Assembly: GCF_000002865.3 (NCBI RefSeq)
Contig: NW_001865043.1
Location: 761,203 to 825,202 of the forward strand
DNA: 64,000 bases
From: Monosiga brevicollis MX1
Lineage: Eukaryota > Opisthokonta > Choanoflagellata > Craspedida > Salpingoecidae
Direction of reading: 5' to 3'
This document shows positions 37,578-50,600 of the stretch, piece by piece (within the stretch, counting starts at the first letter, position 1; the number at the start of each line of letters is the position of its first letter). Below the pieces are notes generated by a model, which ran no database searches, was not told where the DNA came from, and saw only the letters and a list, made by a program, of their open reading frames with translations. A program made the position numbers and the translations under genes.

Positions 37578-39071
37578 CTAGAAGTCAGACTTCTCGTGGA
37601 CAAAGGCGTCATAGAAATCATCTAAAAATTCGAGTCGATATAAGGCACCGTAACTCCGTTGCAGCTTGTTGTAGCGATGATTTCGGGAGTGGCGCCAGCA
37701 GAAGTGGTGCACAACCCAGCCGCGTTCCAAGGCCGATGTAATGCAGTCATAGAATGATCTTCGCCCAGAATTGTCATTCCCATCCCCCGTCAAGATCACA
37801 ATGTAACCCGGGCATGGGGACGTGAGCAAAACGCCTTGGATCTCGTTGGTAATAGCAGTGTCCACGAAAAGCTCTCGGCGACCATCATCATAATCGGCGA
37901 CGGCCACTTGATAATTGCAACGCGCAAACGCTTCGTAATACTCATTCAGGTTGCGTCGGCCAGCCACAAAGCGCACGTTGAAATTGTTGTATGTCTTTTC
38001 CAGCCTATCGACTAGCTTCTCAACGTCAAAAAGCAGGCGGATGTCACTCTCAAGCTCTCTCCCTCGGCACTTCACTTCCTGAGCGCCAATGCTCATGTTG
38101 GAAAAATCAATAAAGATCGAGGTCGCTGGTGTAGCGTCAGAGTCTCTGGGCACTGCAGGTTGAGGTTCTTGAGCTGTGAGAGCGGCAGCCAGGTTGCCCA
38201 TGTTCCATTCTTCCTCCTCTACGACGCTGTACTGAGCTTGTTGCCTTTGCGGTGCGGTGCTAGTGACGAAAACAGTCTTGGTGTGTTCTTCAGGAGGAAG
38301 CCTGTGTTCTTCAGGAGGAAGCCTTCTCGCACCTGCAACGACAGATGGGGGGGTCGATATCCTGTTGTGTGTTGGGGCCCGGTCCCAGCGCTGTCCTGAC
38401 ACACGATATAAGCTCGTGGCCGTATCACCCACAGGGTATGGCTCTGAATCATTCGATGACCGAGTTGCGGTTTCTGCGCGTGTCTGACTAGGCCGCCAAG
38501 GATCTGCCATTTGTGGGACGGCGTTAAACGTGGAGGCGGGGGCCTGCTCTTGTCTGAGCATGATTCTTGCCGGCATGGATTGTCGATGACCTTGTGCCTG
38601 TGGGAAGGTGAAGGCCCCGCGCCTGGAATCTGAGTCCTGCTCGTGTCTGGCGATGAATCCTGCCGATGGAGATGGTCGTCGACCTGCTGCCTGTGAGAAA
38701 GCTCCATGCCCAGAAGCGGAGTTCTGACTGCCAACGTCTGCCGGCTTGGCTGAGCGGCCTTCAATTTGAGCGGCCATTGCATCAACATCAAACTCCTCGT
38801 CGCTGCTGCTGTCAGAGTCGCCTTCCAGCCATTTGAGAGCGTGCGCCTTGGCCACGAAGTAGTAGCCGCTTTCGATGTTGGCCTGCCGGCAAAGGTCTTC
38901 ACAGAAGCGCCGCATTGCATCAACTTCCTTCTGTCGTTGGCCGGCGACCAGAATTTTGCCCCCATCAAGGCGCACGGTGACGTGAAAGGCCCTCTGCAGA
39001 TCAAAAATATTCTGTTCAATGATGCGCTGGCATGCATCTGCAGGTACAGGTATCCAAGCATGAGGGGCCAT
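37578..39071 (-). CDS. NYN-domain putative ribonuclease with KH-like head
   Basis: A single exon of 497 residues, intronless amid intron-rich neighbours. The C-terminal 180 residues are a NYN/PIN-like nuclease domain: IFIDFSNMS (first acidic residue), ADYDDGRRE, VDTAITNEIQG and VILTGDGND supply the expected set of aspartates. The first 65 residues (WIPVPADACQRIIEQN onward) fold-match a KH-like module but lack the GXXG loop. The middle is disordered, with an acidic patch (SDSSSDEEFDVD), two roughly 27-residue degenerate repeats (GAFSQAAGRRPSP and RGAFTFPQAQGHR) and a duplicated RLPPEEH. Function is inferred as RNA cleavage or decay. The ATG at 39212 would add 47 residues; 39071 was preferred because the KH-like module begins there. 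MARF1, N4BP1 and Limkain relatives are possible alternatives. Confidence 0.75.
   Translation of the reverse strand: MAPHAWIPVPADACQRIIEQNIFDLQRAFHVTVRLDGGKILVAGQRQKEVDAMRRFCEDLCRQANIESGYYFVAKAHALKWLEGDSDSSSDEEFDVDAMAAQIEGRSAKPADVGSQNSASGHGAFSQAAGRRPSPSAGFIARHEQDSDSRRGAFTFPQAQGHRQSMPARIMLRQEQAPASTFNAVPQMADPWRPSQTRAETATRSSNDSEPYPVGDTATSLYRVSGQRWDRAPTHNRISTPPSVVAGARRLPPEEHRLPPEEHTKTVFVTSTAPQRQQAQYSVVEEEEWNMGNLAAALTAQEPQPAVPRDSDATPATSIFIDFSNMSIGAQEVKCRGRELESDIRLLFDVEKLVDRLEKTYNNFNVRFVAGRRNLNEYYEAFARCNYQVAVADYDDGRRELFVDTAITNEIQGVLLTSPCPGYIVILTGDGNDNSGRRSFYDCITSALERGWVVHHFCWRHSRNHRYNKLQRSYGALYRLEFLDDFYDAFVHEKSDF
38283..38324 (+). repeat. 21-bp exact tandem duplication in coding sequence
   Basis: A 21-bp unit beginning GTGTTCTTCAGGAGG occurs twice back to back. 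On the - strand it encodes a duplicated heptapeptide containing LPPEEH in the NYN protein. Confidence 0.9.
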
Positions 39072-39668
39072 GTTAGAGCCAGAGCACAGACGGTGGATCC
39101 TTGTCTTGGAAGTCGATGCTCGACAGTTGAAGTCAAATTCATGCTGCTTGCATGCCGATTTGTCTAGAGGCAGCCGGGCAGCCGCAAGATGAGGGGGTCG
39201 TTTCACGCACATGCTGTTGACTTCAGAGGACAAATGCGAGATTGCGAGGCCCCTCGTGACACTCCGTCGACGCTTTTCTTGCAAGAAAGAGACACTCGGA
39301 AGGCTCAAGCCCCCAAACCCAACCAAAGAAAGATGCCAACAAGCTCATGTGGAATAATCCTACCGTTGAGAGCACAACGCCACGGCTATTGCGCCGCCCC
39401 TGACGTGTCCCCGACCCCTCGTCATGCGTTGGTGGCCGGCCTTTTCGTCTACTACGTCTGGTCGATACAACAATGCTGCTTTTCTCATGAGGTTTTGTCA
39501 GACTTTATATCTTTGGTTGGATTCGTGTGTGTGAGAAAGAATGCGTCATCTTTGGGTGAGCAAGAAAAAAGAAAGGCTTATTCTACATGTACATGTACAT
39601 GTAGTTGACGAGCAGTTTGAATTTGCTGGCAACAGCAATTCTTGATTTGGCATAAGAAGAAGATAAGA
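39072..39668. other. Intergenic region between NYN gene and PdxT
   Basis: Contains a short ACATGT repeat (39583-39602). The NYN reading frame stays open upstream to 39326 but only with a non-ATG start beyond 39212. No other gene was seen. Confidence 0.45.
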
Positions 39669-40940
39669 TTAGCCTTTAGTGGCTCGAACTTGATCCACGA
39701 AATATGCATGCCAGCGTCGATCCGCGGTAAGCTCCGGCTACGCTTTCCCGAATGTTTCGAGACCAGTGAGCAAAGGACCTTGCGCGTTGTGCACACCCGA
39801 CCCAACGGATTGATAATTTTTATTGAAAGCTGCAACACCACAATTGCACATACATGAAAGGCTGTAACAAGAAAAGGGCCTTGGCGAGCAGCCACGATAC
39901 AGGGCTTCTCGAGTGGCCGCGGCGACTTGTCCACGGGTAGGGTTGCCAGGACCTCCACCTCATCAGCCAGTACCTAAAGTGTCATTGAAAAAAACACCTG
40001 AACGTGGACGTCTGCCAAAGTACATCCCTGCACACACACACGCACACACACGTATTCCCACCTCAAGGATGGCCGGAGCCCGGATAAAGACCGCGTGGCA
40101 GGTTGATGCGGCTTCATCGCCAGGCAGGCGCACGTCCATCGTTGCTTCAAAGCTCTATTCGAGGTAACCGGTTTGATGCAGAATAGGCTTGGTGATGACA
40201 GGTTACTTCGCCATCACCCAGCGATATTCGGAAGGGTTCCAACCTGCAGCTGTGTGCCAAAAAAGTTGCGATCCACTACCACATCCAGCCCACCCAGTAG
40301 CGGTTGCCCACCCGTTTTCTCGTGCTGGGCTCGTTGTGCCAGCATGATGAGCCCAGCACAGGTGGCCTGCATTACACCAGCCCACAACCCCACAGCCATG
40401 AGTCCTCGTGCAACGTCAACTAGCAAGTCCGCCTCTCCATTCCACAGCCAAAGTGGAGTCAAACGTACAAATACGGGCTTCTGGCGCGCACGCGTCATGG
40501 CCCGGAGTTCTTCGAGCAGGCCCGACCGCTCCGCCACCAGCCCCATGGTAGTGCTTTCACCACCAGGAATCACTAGCGCGTCGACAGTGGCCAATTGCTC
40601 CTGATCGCACGTGTCAACCGGCTGAGTGTGGGCAGTGCAGGCCAGAAACGAGACATGGACAAGGTCTCCCTTTCTTCCTTCTCCTTGTCTTTTGAGGGTG
40701 GCAGGCGATGCTGGGATCTCGGTTCCATGCACGCTTTCGTGGCACCAAGCTGGCAGGAGAAGTAGCATCACCCGCGCACGTGTCACCCTTGCTTGCTTCC
40801 TGGCCAGAGCGGACTGACTGACTGACCTTGGTGCGAACTGGCAGCGCAGACACACCCTCAAACTCTGATAGAGCACGTAGATGCTCCCGAAACGCACCCT
40901 GCAACGCAAGCACACCAATCGTCACACTTGGGGCTGCCAT
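39669..40940 (-). CDS. pdxT: PdxT, glutaminase subunit of pyridoxal 5'-phosphate synthase
   Basis: Six exons (40940-40827, 40621-40469, 40366-40244, 40154-40062, 39973-39854, 39737-39669) give 223 residues, the normal size for the SNO/Pdx2 family. It releases ammonia from glutamine and passes it to PdxS/Pdx1 for vitamin B6 synthesis. The N-terminus is IGVLALQGAFREHLRAL. The oxyanion motif is PGGESTTM. The nucleophile is Cys92 in ATCAGLIML. NRNFFGTQLQ/SFEA follows, and the His201/Glu203 pair (AFH/PEL) is split by the last intron. The C-terminus WHAYFVDQV fits. All catalytic residues are present. All five introns are phase 0. No PdxS partner lies in this window. Animals generally lack this pathway. 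Confidence 0.93.
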
Positions 40941-41620
40941 CTTGACGGTGAAACGCCCCTGGCGATCGTGGGCTGCAAAACAAAATGTGTTACATGTAAC
41001 ATCAACAACAACTCCAAATCGACTAGCGCTTGCGCAATGTTGCGTGACCGTCCGCGTGATATAGTGATTTTTTCTGTATTTTCCGCTGTTTTTCCTGTTT
41101 TTTCCTGATTTTGTTTGCGGTTGCAAAGTGTCGTTGTGACGCGGCACAGGGAGCCAGAAGGCGAATACCCGTCGGTCCAGTGAGACACAGTGCGTGCACC
41201 ACATGTGCATCAGGGACGGAATGGTTAAAACACGATCAGACAGGTGAACAGTCAAGTATTCATACTATCTGCTCACCACTCACGCCCCTTCTTTTCTTTT
41301 CAATTGATACCATTCTCGCCGATTTGGGCCGAGACACCACTGGAAGGCATTCCATCCCTCCGAACACTAGCAATATGCTACGACAATGGAGCTACGTCTG
41401 AGCTCAATGGATACTCAAATGAAATGGAAATAAGTGTCTAGATCAATTGGAGGTACACAGGTTGCGCCAAAGCATCGGCACCACATCACACACGCACACG
41501 AAAGCACAGAGATGAAACGTTCACAGATGTCCGCACGCACAAGATCAGATGAAACATAACACATTCGTGTGCGAGCCGTAAGAGCGGAAGAGTCATGGCT
41601 GACCAGGATAGGGGCTCAGC
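40941..41620. other. Intergenic region between PdxT start and HYDIN stop
   Basis: Presumably the PdxT promoter plus the HYDIN 3' flank. A T-rich stretch lies near 41062-41112. No coding pattern or strong repeat was seen. Confidence 0.45.
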
Positions 41621-44600
41621 TTACGACGCATGTCCCTTGAGATAAAAAACCCATTCAATACCCGAGTGCGCACCCGAGGCACACGTGACAATGAGCTTGC
41701 CGGCGCGCTCCTGTCCATCACCGTCGAAGCGCACCTGGATTTCCTTGGATTCACCAGCCTTATACAAGTCCGACGAGCGCACGTTAAACTGTGGCTGATC
41801 GACGGTGTAGGAAAACGTTTCCGTGTTTGTAAACACATTTTTAAAGGGCAGTGCCAGCTTGCCCCCGGGTTTGATCACGTGCGGGCCCGAGGGACGGGGC
41901 GGTAAGCACTGGCCAAACAGCGGGCAAGTGTAAACGCCACCCACAGGCGAGGCCAGCGTCATGGTTGCTTTGCTGTCGCCTAGCTGTGTGGGCTCAAAGG
42001 ACATCTCAATGCTGACCTCCGTACCGGCCTTGGACGCAGCTGGCGCCATCAGGGAGGGCGGCCCATGAAAGTGCTTGGATCCATCGATCGTCACGGTATA
42101 GTCACAGCGCGACGAGCACAAGTTCACAAATGTATACCGAAAGGTCAGAGCCTCACCAAGGTGTGCTGTTACCCGTTTCGTCGGTGCTGGTCCTGCAGGG
42201 AGGCCCTCGAGGTTGAGATCGTATACAAACATGCCAAGCTCCGGACACTGCAGCACAAGCTTGGCTTCTCGCGTGCGGGTGAGCAGTGGCAAGTACTCAA
42301 AGGTAAACTTGGCCGCCGTGGCCTTGGCTGGCACGCGAAACACAGCTGGATGGTGCAACTCCGAACAAGGCTTGGTGCTGCCCTCGAGAAGCGAATTAAC
42401 CGTCAGACTCAGGGGCTGAGGTAGCGGATTCTCGATGGAGAGCGTGTGGCTAATCGGCTGACGAACCACCGTGCTCAGATTGATGACATCCAATCGCCCT
42501 GAAGGTACTGCCTTGAGCATGAGCTCGTACGTGACGTACTCTTGAGTCGTCTCGTTGAAGAAAGCCACATCTGCCTGGGTCAATCCCTCCCGGTAAGCGT
42601 GGAAGGTCAGCATGTAGTCCGTCTCGCCCTTGGCTGGGACGTCGAGATAGTCGTGGCCCTGCAGTGTCGTGCTCACATCATAACGCGTCTTGTTGATCTT
42701 CACCTGGAAGCGCTGCGTCGTGGGCAGCCAGTTGACCACCTTTAAGGGAATCGACACGCTCATCTTGCATGGCACCTCCCGATTGATAATGCCCACCGGA
42801 CTCGGGGGCTGTGCCTGACCCGTCAATAACACGAGCTTGGCATCGCCATTCGGCAAGGCAAGGAAGACTGAGCCGTTGTGGAAGCCAGCCCAACGACCAT
42901 CATCGCGCCGCGCACCGCGCGTGGACGTCATGGTCAGCGGTAAATAAGTCACAGTGTAGAGCTTGGTCTCACCCGGCTCCACGGTCAAGGACTCGGGACC
43001 CGTGAAATACTCGTGCTCAAGCACCGGGTTCAAGTCCCAGCGCTGGGCCGTCGAGTTGTGCACCTTGAACGATCGCGTCTCAGCACGGCGCACCTCCGTG
43101 TTGAATGTCAGCACCTCCCGATCGGCCGTCTTTGCAGCCGCCGTGCCCACCAAGTCCAAGTACAAGGGCTCGGCGCAGCCCTCGATGCGGCACGGCACGC
43201 CCTCGCAGCGAACATCCGTGCCTATCTCGACTGGATGGAACGTGACAGCAAAAGCCACTTCCAAACCCGGCGAGATGTAGCCTTCTACAGGGGAGATGGT
43301 GAACCACGAGCCCAAGCTCGCAGTATCCCATTGGAAGCGAGCGCCAATGTCTCCGGTGTTGGTCATGATCAAGCGCCGTGTGCTGCGACTGTCCACCACG
43401 CCGGAAAAGGCCAACTGGTCATGGTCCAGCTGCACCACCACTCCTTGACACGCCCCGGCTAGCTGCAGGAGGCGCTCAAGCTGACCCAGATATTTGATTG
43501 ATACGTCCTGGGTGAAGGCCGGCTCACGGGCGCGAGGACTGTACGTAAACTTGAGGGGCAACGAGCCTTGTGGTGGCAGAGTAACGGGAGTTTGCAAAGC
43601 GACTGTCAGACCATGCTCGGCCATGGCATGCTCATCCATAGCCAGATCTACCTCGACAGGCAACGCGCTCTTGTTGATCAACGTTGCCTGCCGAGCCACG
43701 CTGGTACCCGGCTCGACCACGCCAAAGTTGAGGTGGCGATGTTTGGGGTTTTCCAATTGCACCAGCAGTGGCACTGGCGTGCCAGTGACCTTGAGACGCA
43801 TGTTGGTGAGCGAGTTCAGCTGAAACAAGATCTCTTCCTTGATCACACCCAGTTTTGTAGGGCGGAACTGAAGCATCACGGGGCGTTGCTCGCCAGGCTT
43901 GAGTACACCATCTGTGAACTGCACCGAAATGGGACCGGTCGTGTCTTCAAACAGACAGGCCACGCTCACCGGGTGGGTATCGCGGTTCACAAGCATTACT
44001 TCCTTCTCCCGCACGGGCATGTTCTCGCGCTGCACAAACGTTTTGCCAAAGCGAACCACGTCTGTGTCAAACGCAACGTCGGGCTCCTTGCCTGCCCCCA
44101 CCAGTTCCAAGCGGTATTTACGACCGTTGTGCACTGTGCACTGTGCCAGTGCGCCACGCAAGTCGAGCGCGGCACGTGGGTGAAAGGTCACGGTAATGGG
44201 CACACGGCCGTTGTTGCCGATGGTTCCGGTACGCGGCTCGATGGAGATGGCCTCCTCCAAGACCTGTGACATGCCACCACGAGAGGTGGCACTTGCAGCT
44301 TTTGTGGCATTGGAACTCATTCGCTTACCAAGCCCAGCAGACGCGTTGCTGGCCGAGCGCCCGGCCATCATCTTTGAGCGCTGCGCAGCTTTGTTCGCGC
44401 CCGTCGCAGGTGCTTGAGCAGTACGTTGGAGCACGTCCCAGCTGTACTCGAGCGGAAACTTGCCAGTGTTGACCAAGAAGAAGTTGCGCTGCTGCACCTC
44501 GTTCACGTGTACTTGGCCAAACTCGAGAGGGACCATGCCCGTTTCATCAAAACTTAACGGCACGGCGGCGGTGGCGCTATCTGCGCCCATTGGAGCGAGC

Positions 44601-47600
44601 TCCAAGCGCGAGTGCAGCCTGTAGCCTTCAGCCCGGATTTGAATGGCCAGCGGGGTGGGCTTGCGTCGCACATCGCACAGCACGTTCAAGACATAGGGCT
44701 GCTCCAGCTTGGGCGTGAAGCTGAGTCGAATGGGCAACTGGGAACGAGCGTCAACGCGACCGGTGGTCGGCATGACAGCCACGGTGGCGCCCTTGTTGAT
44801 GGCAGCCAGCTGTGCCGCATCAAACGCGAAATTGAAGGGGCGCGCTTCCTCATTGATCAGTGTGATTGTCTGCGTGACCGTCTTGTTTAGGAGCAGTGGC
44901 GCCAGGTCAAGCGTTTGCACGTCAAAGTGCAGGCGAGGCTCTTCACTGTGACCAACAAGCAAAAACGTACGCCGGAAGTCAGAGTCTTTCACTGTAAACT
45001 CCCAGAAGGTCTCAACAATGTCCAAACTGCTGGGAGCGTATGTGAAGGACAAGGTCACGGGCTCATTGGGTAGGCAGCGACCCTCGGGCACCTGACAGGT
45101 GAAGGGCCCAACTTGCAGACCCTTGGCGGTATGGGTTCCAACAGCGTTCAGCGGCCGCCACACAAACTCGATGGGCTTACGGCCAGGATTGATAAGAGGG
45201 AAGGCATGACGCTGCAACACGCCAAGCCCCACAGCCGAAAACTCCATCACGCGGAGGTCCGGCACAAGCTCTCCCTTGATACCGCTAGGTCCAGGCAAGT
45301 CGTGCCGGCGCCGACCACTTGTCACATAGTCCGAATCGGGCCAATCCAGGTGACAGACGGGCATGAAGGCCTTGCCCGAAATGTCAAGCACAGGCAGTTT
45401 GATGGTGTCGAGTAGACATTGCACCTTGCATTCCAAGGAGCCATCAAAACTGCCGGCGCGGCGCGGCGCGAAGCGCACCTCGATTCGCTGCGATGCGTGG
45501 CCTCGCAAAACGCCCTTGGCTGGTACAAGCTCAAACGGCAGTACCGATGCATCGGCATTCAGGTCGTCGTTGTCCAATACCCACTCAAAGGTGGCATTAA
45601 CGTCGCCTGGGTTGTGCAGCATCAGCTCCTTGGTTACCGTCTCAAACACCGGTACTTCAGCAAAGTGCAGCGATTTGGCATCCAGGTTCACTCGCGCAAA
45701 GTCCACAACGCCCTCTAGTTGGACCGTGATACGTTCGTCATCCACTTGCAAACGCTCGTAGGCGGGCTCTGAGAGCGGCTCCTTGACCTTGATGCGGGCC
45801 ATGCCACCGTGCTCGTCCTCGGCCAGCTCGTAGCGCTCGTGAAACCGCTCGTTGTGCCATACGGGAGCACCATCCGCTAAGCGTACACGGGTGTAATCAC
45901 AAAGCAGTCGATCGCTGTCCGCCATCAAGTAGAGTGGATCATCGCTTTGAAGAATGGCGCGCAGTTGGGCTGTGGTTTGTGGCCAAATGTGGCCCGTGCG
46001 CGGGCTCACGGTCACATTGTCACGCGCGCGCACATCATAACGAATGACATGGTCCGAATTATTGACCAAGGTAAAGGCACGATCAATCGTTTCGCCGACT
46101 GCCACCGGGGGATAGCGCAACAAGTAGTCGCCATCTGCTTCCTCCAGATCCTCAAGCGTCAAATCTGCAAGGAAACCCATGCCAGCCACCTCGATCACAG
46201 CTGTGTCAAACTCATTGTTCTCAACCACGAGCTGCAGTTGTGCGCCATGGGCTTCAGGGGCACCGGGCGTGAAGCGAACGTCAAATGAGACCTCTGCATC
46301 AGCCGCAATGAAAATAAAGTCGGTGCCTTGTAGAACCTCAAATGCCCCGATTCGTGGAGATACTTCGCTGGTGTCGGCCGCATCGCCTGCATCTGACAGC
46401 GGCGCTTCCAAACGCAGCGGACGGCCTGCAGGCTTCCTTTTGTCTTTCTCCTTGAGTTTGAGGGGCTTCTCATCGCGCCGGCCACCCCGGGAACTGGCCG
46501 GGCGGGTGCTGGTGGCCGATGTGCGCACGCGTGCGGGCTTTCGCGGTTGCGTCGAGTAAGCTCGTAGCGAGACTGCGGCATCGATCGGGCCGTCATTTCG
46601 AACAATGACCGTGCGCGTACGCTCCTGACCCACAAGAGTTTTGTCGAAGCGAAGAAGGGGAAGCCCCTCGGCCGAGCGAGCTGTGGGCTGTACGAGACTC
46701 ACGCGCGGCAGGATGCCTGAACCTTCAAGCTTGAACCGCAAGGAACTGGCAGTGGAATCGCCTTCCTCCACCGTGGCTTCAAACATGGCACTGTAAGTCT
46801 GAATGGCCGTGGGGTTGAAGGTGATGGGGACCCATTGACATTCATGGCTGCGAATGCGCAATGACTGCACACTGCACGAAAAGGGTTCGGCAACGACCTT
46901 GTTCTTGTTGGGCACGCTGTTCTCGCCACGACAAACCAAGTTGACGGTGCAGTCGACCTTTGTGGGGTTCAGCAGCTTGAGGCGTGCCTGACAAACCGTG
47001 CCGATGACAAGCGGGCCAAAGGAGAAGGTTTCGTCCTCGATGGAGTAGGTCAGGGCGGGGCGGGATTGCTCCTGCATCTCGAAGCGACGGCAAACCGAGT
47101 GTTCGGCAAAGATGGCCTCTGGCTCCAAGGCCACACCTGGCTTGCAGACTTCAACACTGAGATCGTAGCTCAGGCCGTGTGGGTGATCATCGGGCGAACG
47201 CTGCTCCACATCAATCGTCAAGGACTGCACATCGCGGCCTGGCATGGCTGTGTCAACATCCACCTGCAAGCGCGTGCTCTGACCAGCCGGCACAACGCCC
47301 GCCACGGGATACACGGAGAAGGCGCCAGTCACAAGCTTGTTGGATGATATGTTTGAGTTGGCTAGGTCGGCTGAGCGTCGGCCACCGCTGCGCGGCGTGA
47401 ACGGTGCTGTGCGGTTCGAGGTTGAGGGCAACACTGTGGCCCGACGGGACACGGTGAAGCGGAATTCGTAGTCACCCGTGTTCTCCAACACAATCTCACG
47501 GCTCTCGGGTTTGCTGCCCATCAAAACAGCACCAAAATTGATGCCACGCTGAGGGGCCAGTGCATAGCGACTGAACACCGAGCGTGCTGACACGTTGATG

Positions 47601-50600
47601 GGAATGGATGCAATGACCTCATTCATGTGGGGCTCAATCACCTTGCAGCGCAACAAAGGCACATTGTCAAGCGTGACCTCTTTGCGCGTGCGGAACACAA
47701 ATTTGACAACAACCGTCTTGTCCAAGGAGGGCAAGGAAGCTGAAGCAGGGGTCATGAGAATACAGTCCTCATCCAGATATTGTCGGTACTGTTTGAGCAC
47801 GGATCGGTCGATTTCAAGCTTAAACGCAATTTCATAGCGCCCCTGAACAAGGCGTTGGCAGCCAAGCATGGTCCGACAGTCAAAAAAGGTACACATGAGC
47901 GACCACAGGGATTGGCATTGCGTGGATTTGGCACGAGAGGGCAGCGACACTATACCTTGTTCTTGAGTGTGCACTGCAACGTCTTCTCGTCGAAGACGCG
48001 CATAGTCTCAAAGTCGAGCACCGGTCGATCCGCGCGAGGAAAGGTTACGTCCAGGGCAACGTCATACGCTTCGGCGGAGATGGCCAAGGATTCGGCCTTG
48101 ATCACACCCAGACTGCTGGGATCGCCATAACGCAGTTGAACCATCTACGCGACAGTGAATGTGAGCGCGAATCCAAGCGACACAACATTAGGGTAACAGG
48201 GTGCTTAGGCGTGGGATCCCACGCTCAGTTGATGTCTCAACTGGCTCGCAGGCATACTGGCAAACTTGCAATCAAGCACGAGGGTTGAATCGGAACGAAC
48301 CTTCTTTGTAATGGTGATGGGCTTGAGCGAGCGGAAGTGCATGGGCAACTGCATTTCGCCCAGAGGATCAACGGTGCCCTCTAGGGTTTGAGCGGTGACC
48401 TCAACCGTGGCCTTCCCCGGGAGCAGGGTTTCACCACTTGTTTTGGCGGCCGATGCACTGGCCTCGGCCGAGAGCTGCTCTAGACCAACCAGCTGCCAGC
48501 AGACCGGAAGCTTGCAGGTGTTGCGCAGCGTTAGAATCTTCGTGTCGGTTCGACGTAGAAGGATGCGTTCGAATGACACCGCTTTGGCATCAAGTTCGAG
48601 CGCAGGGCTCACACCCTCGCACCGGATGTTGCAAGACCATGCCATGGGCGCGTCAGTTGTCGTAAGAATAAGGGAATCAAGGTGCACCTTGCCATCTTTT
48701 GGAAAGGCAAAGACATGCAGTGTGCCTGTGTTTCCGGGCGCGATGGCTTGAGTGGCTGGTTCAACCACAAAGGTGGCAAAGTTGACATCCTTTTCCAAGG
48801 CAGCATTGACTTGAATCGGATAGGGGTGCGGATTGTGGAGGGAAACGGGGAAGGCGTTGGGTGCATCCAGTTGACCCTTAAAGTCCTCTCGCGAGCGACC
48901 CATCAGCAATGGGCCAAAGTCCATCGTGTTGTCTGCTTCATAGAAAGTCCGATTGGCGAGGTGATGCTCGTCCGCTTGTGGTCGCCGAAGCTTGCGAAAC
49001 ATGGCCTTCGGGGACGAATCAAAACTGGGGAACTCAGTGGTGCCACGAAGGTAAACTGTCGTGACATCATTGGTGCCACACGTGACAAAGTTGAGCGCCT
49101 GATCAAATACGCCGCAAACATCCTGAGGAAACACGCGGACCCCGGCCATTCAAGCATGAGATGAGAGGCGACGCGGTCACTCCAGGCGCAGCAAAACAAG
49201 TACAACCGCAACAGGCAAGCAGGCAAAGCTCAAGACAGGTTGCATCAGTCAGGTTCAGATAAAAAAATAAAAAAAGGTGCCAGTCTCACCGAATGAAAGG
49301 CCATCCGAATGGCAATGGCCGAATGTGCCGGAATAATCCACCGCGTCTTGTCGAGCTGAATGGATTGTTCCAAGACCGTGGGTCCACTTTCCTCTTCCTC
49401 TTCAATATGGCGCGCGCGGCCGGAAGGGGACTTTTTCAATTTTTTAGAGGAATTCGGTCGCTTGTTGCTGGCGGTGCTGACTGCGGTGCCACGCGAGATG
49501 GGACGTCTCTTTTTGTTGAGGACCTCGTCTTCAGGCACCGAAGCCATGTGGTGGGACGCCTCACGTTTGGCCATAGTAGCGGCATACTGCTTGGCGGCAT
49601 CTACAAACATGAATTCAGGCAAGGGCTGCTCGACAAGCGAATCAAAGTCGCGGAGAGCTGCAAGGGCAAACCGGCGCGCTTTGAGGCTGGCGTCGTCATC
49701 AACCTTCTCAAAGCCCAGACGGACAGCTACCTCCCGCACGGAAGGCACCTCTGGCGCTGCCGATACAGTCGAAGCGGCCGCTTCGACTCCCAACTCCAGG
49801 TCGAGCTCAATCGTGCAGAGCCCGAGTGCAGCCGGGTCTTCAGCTTCCGCTTCCTCCGTGTTGGGAACAGCACTAACGGAGCTCCCATCTGGTGCCGAAC
49901 CCTTGCGCCGGCTCTTGCCTGTTGCCACTACGGGTGGGCCAAATTGTTCGAGATAGGTGGCGGAGAGCTCATTCTTCTCGACGTGCCACAAGTCGCAAAC
50001 TCGGCGCATGGCTTCACAGCGCGTCAAGGACTGTGATACCTGGCTCTCAAACGCCGATGTCTCGAGGTCCGACTCGGTCTCAGCTCCAGCGGCCCCGTTT
50101 GCAGCGCCATCCTTGCGCTGTTTTCGGCCCTGCCGACTCTTGGTACGCTTGGTGTGCTTTTCATCCTCTAGAGCCTGCTGTTGCTTCTCTGCTTCCTCTG
50201 CGGCTCGCGTCACAAAGCGGCGATACTCTAACACCTTGGTATCGTACTCTGCTTGCGCAGCAGGACTGAGGGCCTCGTACTCGTCCTCGTCGAGTGGTGG
50301 CGGGGGCTTGGGGCGGCTGGCTTCTGCCAAGGCGGCGCGGGCCGCTGCTGCGTTGGCACGTTCTTCCTCCTGGCGCGCGACCAAGCGACGCACACAGGCG
50401 GCTGCGTCTGCCTGGCAATGCAATGCAAAAACGTTGTCGCGACGGCCGACGGCACCAACAAAGGCGGCCACCGCACAAGGCGGTGTAGCAAAGAGGGTCT
50501 GACTTGCGTTGAAGATAACGCCCGCAATGGCGTCGTCCTGGTTCACGCGTTGTCGAATGAGTGTGGTTAGTAGCTCAAGTGGTAATGGCACAGCACTCGT

